From Ardenticatenaceae bacterium (GTDB lineage: Bacteria; Chloroflexota; Anaerolineae; Promineifilales; Promineifilaceae), in the NCBI GenBank assembly GCA_020634435.1, contig JACKBS010000016.1:1-64000 (forward strand): a DNA stretch of 64,000 nucleotides, written 5' to 3'. Made by a program: the position numbers and the translations under genes. Position 1 is the stretch's first letter. Each line of letters begins with the position of its first letter. The notes under the pieces were generated by a model. It saw only the letters and a program-made list of their open reading frames with translations, ran no database searches and was not told where the DNA came from. Positions 61,970-64,000 of the stretch are shown one piece after another.

Positions 61970-64000
61970 TTACTTCACATGGGTGAACGAATCATAAACC
62001 GAGCGTATCTGCAAGGCAGCCTCCGCCTGAGACAACGTCCAGCCTGCCGGCAGGGGGCAGGTAACGGTCACTGTACGGCCGCTCGGCAAATCAAAGTAGT
62101 TATCGCTAAAAATCACATCAGCCCCGTCCAGGGAAAGTTCTACCAGGCGGGCCAGGGAACGGCCGTTCAGGGCGATGATCAGCAGGTCATCAGCCACTGA
62201 ACAGGTGGCGCTGATTTGCGGGGCAACAAGCTGTAGATGTTTGGTCGGCGCAAAAAACGCGGTCTGCCGGGCCACCAGCTGATTTTCCTGCCACAGTTCG
62301 GCCACCAGCACCAGATCACGCCGGTTGTCGTCAGTCACCTGGGCGGCAAAGTCCAGAATGTTGATGTGCGTAGTAGCCAACGGAGCCGCCAGCACCGATG
62401 CTTCACCCATGCCCACAAGGCCACCGCCAAGCGTTTCCAGGGTCCATTGAATACGGCCGTTCCACTCATCACACAGATCGCTGGTTACGTACAGCCCATG
62501 CCGCGGCGGTTCATCCACAATCGAGAGCAGCACCGGGGCATAAAAGCGGCGGGCCACATAATGCAGCGCCTTCCAGCGGCCAAAATAATCCAGGCTGGAC
62601 CACGAGGCCACGGGCCAGCAGTCGTTAAGCTGCCAGTACAGCGTCCCAGCCACGCGTTCTCTGGCGCGTCGCCAATGCTCCACACCGTAGCGAATGCCTT
62701 CGGCTTGCAGCACCATACTCAGGTAAACCAGCGACGGGAAATCTTTGGGCAGGCGGAACGTGTCCAACATCTGCCCCACCATCAAGCTGTTGCCGCTGTC
62801 GTTCTTCTGGTGCCGCTCCATGATGTAAGAAGTCATATTCCAATCTTCTTCTTCGGCATAGGTGCGGATGGTCTCCAGCGGCGGCAGCGCCTGGAAGCCA
62901 AATTCGCTCATGAAGCGAGGGTATTGGTTGCGGTAAGCGGTAAATGGTTTACGGCCGTGCCACACATCCCAATAATGGGCATCGCCCTGCGCCTGACCAT
63001 TCGGGTTTTCAAATGGCGTGTCCGACGAAGGCGAACTAGGCCAATAAACCGTATCCGGGTCGGCGGCGGTGCACCAGTCGGCCAGCGTGTGGTGGAAAAA
63101 TTGGTCATAAGCCACTTTCAGGTCATCCAGGTCAGTCATGTGCTTCCAACCCCAATCGACCCAGCCCCACTCCATCTCGTTGTTGCCACACCACAGGGCC
63201 AGGCTGGCTCGGTGGCGCAGACGGCGCACGTTTTCAGCCACCTCGATGCGCACGTTTTCCAGAAAGTCCGCGTCATCCAGTGGGTAAACAGAGCAAGAAA
63301 AGATGAAATCTTGCCAGATGAGGATGCCGTACCGGTCGCATAAATCGTAGAAGCGTTCTTCCTCAAAAAAGCCACCACCCCAAACGCGCAGCATGTTTTG
63401 GTGCGTCTCGGCCGCGCCGCGAATGAGCGCTTCTAGATAATCGTCACTGATGCGAGTGGGGAAGGAATCAGCCGGAATCCAATTAGAGCCTTTGGCAAAA
63501 ATCGGCACACCGTTGACCACAAATTCAAAGGAGCGGCCCCACTCGTCGGGGTCCTGGCGCAGCTGCAACGTGCGCAGGCCAAGCTGGTAGTGGCGCTCGT
63601 CCAACACCGCGCCGCCTTGAAGCAAGCTAACGGTCACCTGGTACAGCGGCTGTGCGCCGTAGCCGTTGGGCCACCAGAGTTGGGGATTGGCGATTGGAGA
63701 TTGGAGATTGAGGTTGGTTGAAGCTGCGGCTTCGGCGACAAATTCTTCGCCGTCAGGGGCAACGATCTGCAATCGTGCTGTTACATTTTCGGCCCGTCCA
63801 TCTAGCGCCAGCGTGGCAGAAACGGTAACTTGGCCGTTTTCGTGGCTTTGTCGCAGGTGAACATCACTCAGGCGTACGCCGCCACCTTCCAGCCGGATAT
63901 CTTTCCAAATGCCCACGGGTGGCAGCTGCGGACCCCAGTCCCAGCCAAACTGGCAAGGGGCTTTGCGTAGATGCGGGCCGCCGGGAATGGCCTGAGAAAC
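61970..64000 (-). CDS. GH2 beta-mannosidase, N-terminus beyond the window
   Basis: The frame is open to the right edge: before the GTG at 63916 it continues as LRKAPCQFGWDWGPQLPPVG, the known FGWDWGP signature of GH2 beta-mannosidases, so that GTG is not the start. Visible are 676 residues. Acid/base Glu in WCGNNEMEWGW, nucleophile Glu in RFMSEFGFQALP. It takes mannose off beta-mannosides or N-glycan cores. It leads the GH operon; with GH3 and GH1 it points to use of plant or microbial beta-linked glycans. Confidence 0.93.
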   Translation of the reverse strand, partial: VSQAIPGGPHLRKAPCQFGWDWGPQLPPVGIWKDIRLEGGGVRLSDVHLRQSHENGQVTVSATLALDGRAENVTARLQIVAPDGEEFVAEAAASTNLNLQSPIANPQLWWPNGYGAQPLYQVTVSLLQGGAVLDERHYQLGLRTLQLRQDPDEWGRSFEFVVNGVPIFAKGSNWIPADSFPTRISDDYLEALIRGAAETHQNMLRVWGGGFFEEERFYDLCDRYGILIWQDFIFSCSVYPLDDADFLENVRIEVAENVRRLRHRASLALWCGNNEMEWGWVDWGWKHMTDLDDLKVAYDQFFHHTLADWCTAADPDTVYWPSSPSSDTPFENPNGQAQGDAHYWDVWHGRKPFTAYRNQYPRFMSEFGFQALPPLETIRTYAEEEDWNMTSYIMERHQKNDSGNSLMVGQMLDTFRLPKDFPSLVYLSMVLQAEGIRYGVEHWRRARERVAGTLYWQLNDCWPVASWSSLDYFGRWKALHYVARRFYAPVLLSIVDEPPRHGLYVTSDLCDEWNGRIQWTLETLGGGLVGMGEASVLAAPLATTHINILDFAAQVTDDNRRDLVLVAELWQENQLVARQTAFFAPTKHLQLVAPQISATCSVADDLLIIALNGRSLARLVELSLDGADVIFSDNYFDLPSGRTVTVTCPLPAGWTLSQAEAALQIRSVYDSFTHVK

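Noticed and set aside
62237..63343. A 368-codon rightward frame opposite the GH2 gene
   Set aside because: Shadow of the GH2 coding sequence; the minus strand has the GH2 catalytic motifs.

Overview
The window reads as one contig of a Chloroflexota genome, probably Anaerolineae or a sister class. The evidence is indirect: moderately high G+C, a DUF6483 protein, many secreted repeat proteins that end in a short YLPLV-like tail, CHAT/NTPase/TPR proteins, and a set of glycosidases. No rRNA or tRNA gene was found. The whole window is peppered with the 8-bp palindrome ACGGCCGT, often extended to GGAAACGGCCGTTTCC. It behaves like a highly iterated palindrome and even forms the stems of two terminators.

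Layout. 0-10 kb: mixed housekeeping and regulatory genes (end of a TPR protein, small unknowns, a PadR regulator with a HAAS-domain membrane protein, glnS, hslO, an orphan histidine kinase, a lipoprotein glycosidase). 10-23 kb: a 14-repeat propeller-like secreted protein, small lipoprotein and membrane genes, NAD-malic enzyme, a single-domain response regulator, an MFS exporter and a beta-helix secreted protein. 23.1-25.8 kb: an AT-rich island lacking the palindrome. It holds an IS1-type transposase remnant and the N-terminal half of a large PAS/GAF histidine kinase; the 3' half of that gene has normal composition. A winged-helix response regulator follows.

28-53.5 kb is the most interesting part. 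A 1725-residue surface protein is followed by three consecutive cupredoxin (multicopper-oxidase-like) genes whose copper ligands are progressively lost, two CopC genes, a CopC-CopD fusion, a secreted membrane-anchored protein, a five-helix diheme cytochrome b, an 18-heme cytochrome c, a 2[4Fe-4S] ferredoxin, an FAD/NAD(P) oxidoreductase and a 24-heme cytochrome c. Together the last five could carry electrons from NAD(P)H across the membrane to long extracytoplasmic heme wires. Two insertion sequences sit in this cluster, each inside an intergenic palindrome, so no gene is broken.

53.6-58.2 kb: a small EACC1-like gene and a 1264-residue CHAT-NTPase-TPR protein, resembling an NTP-dependent conflict (defence) system. 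Three palindromic repeats lie in frame inside the large gene. 58.3-64 kb: a leftward operon of GH2 (cut by the window edge), GH3 and GH1 glycosidases for beta-mannoside/beta-glucoside breakdown.
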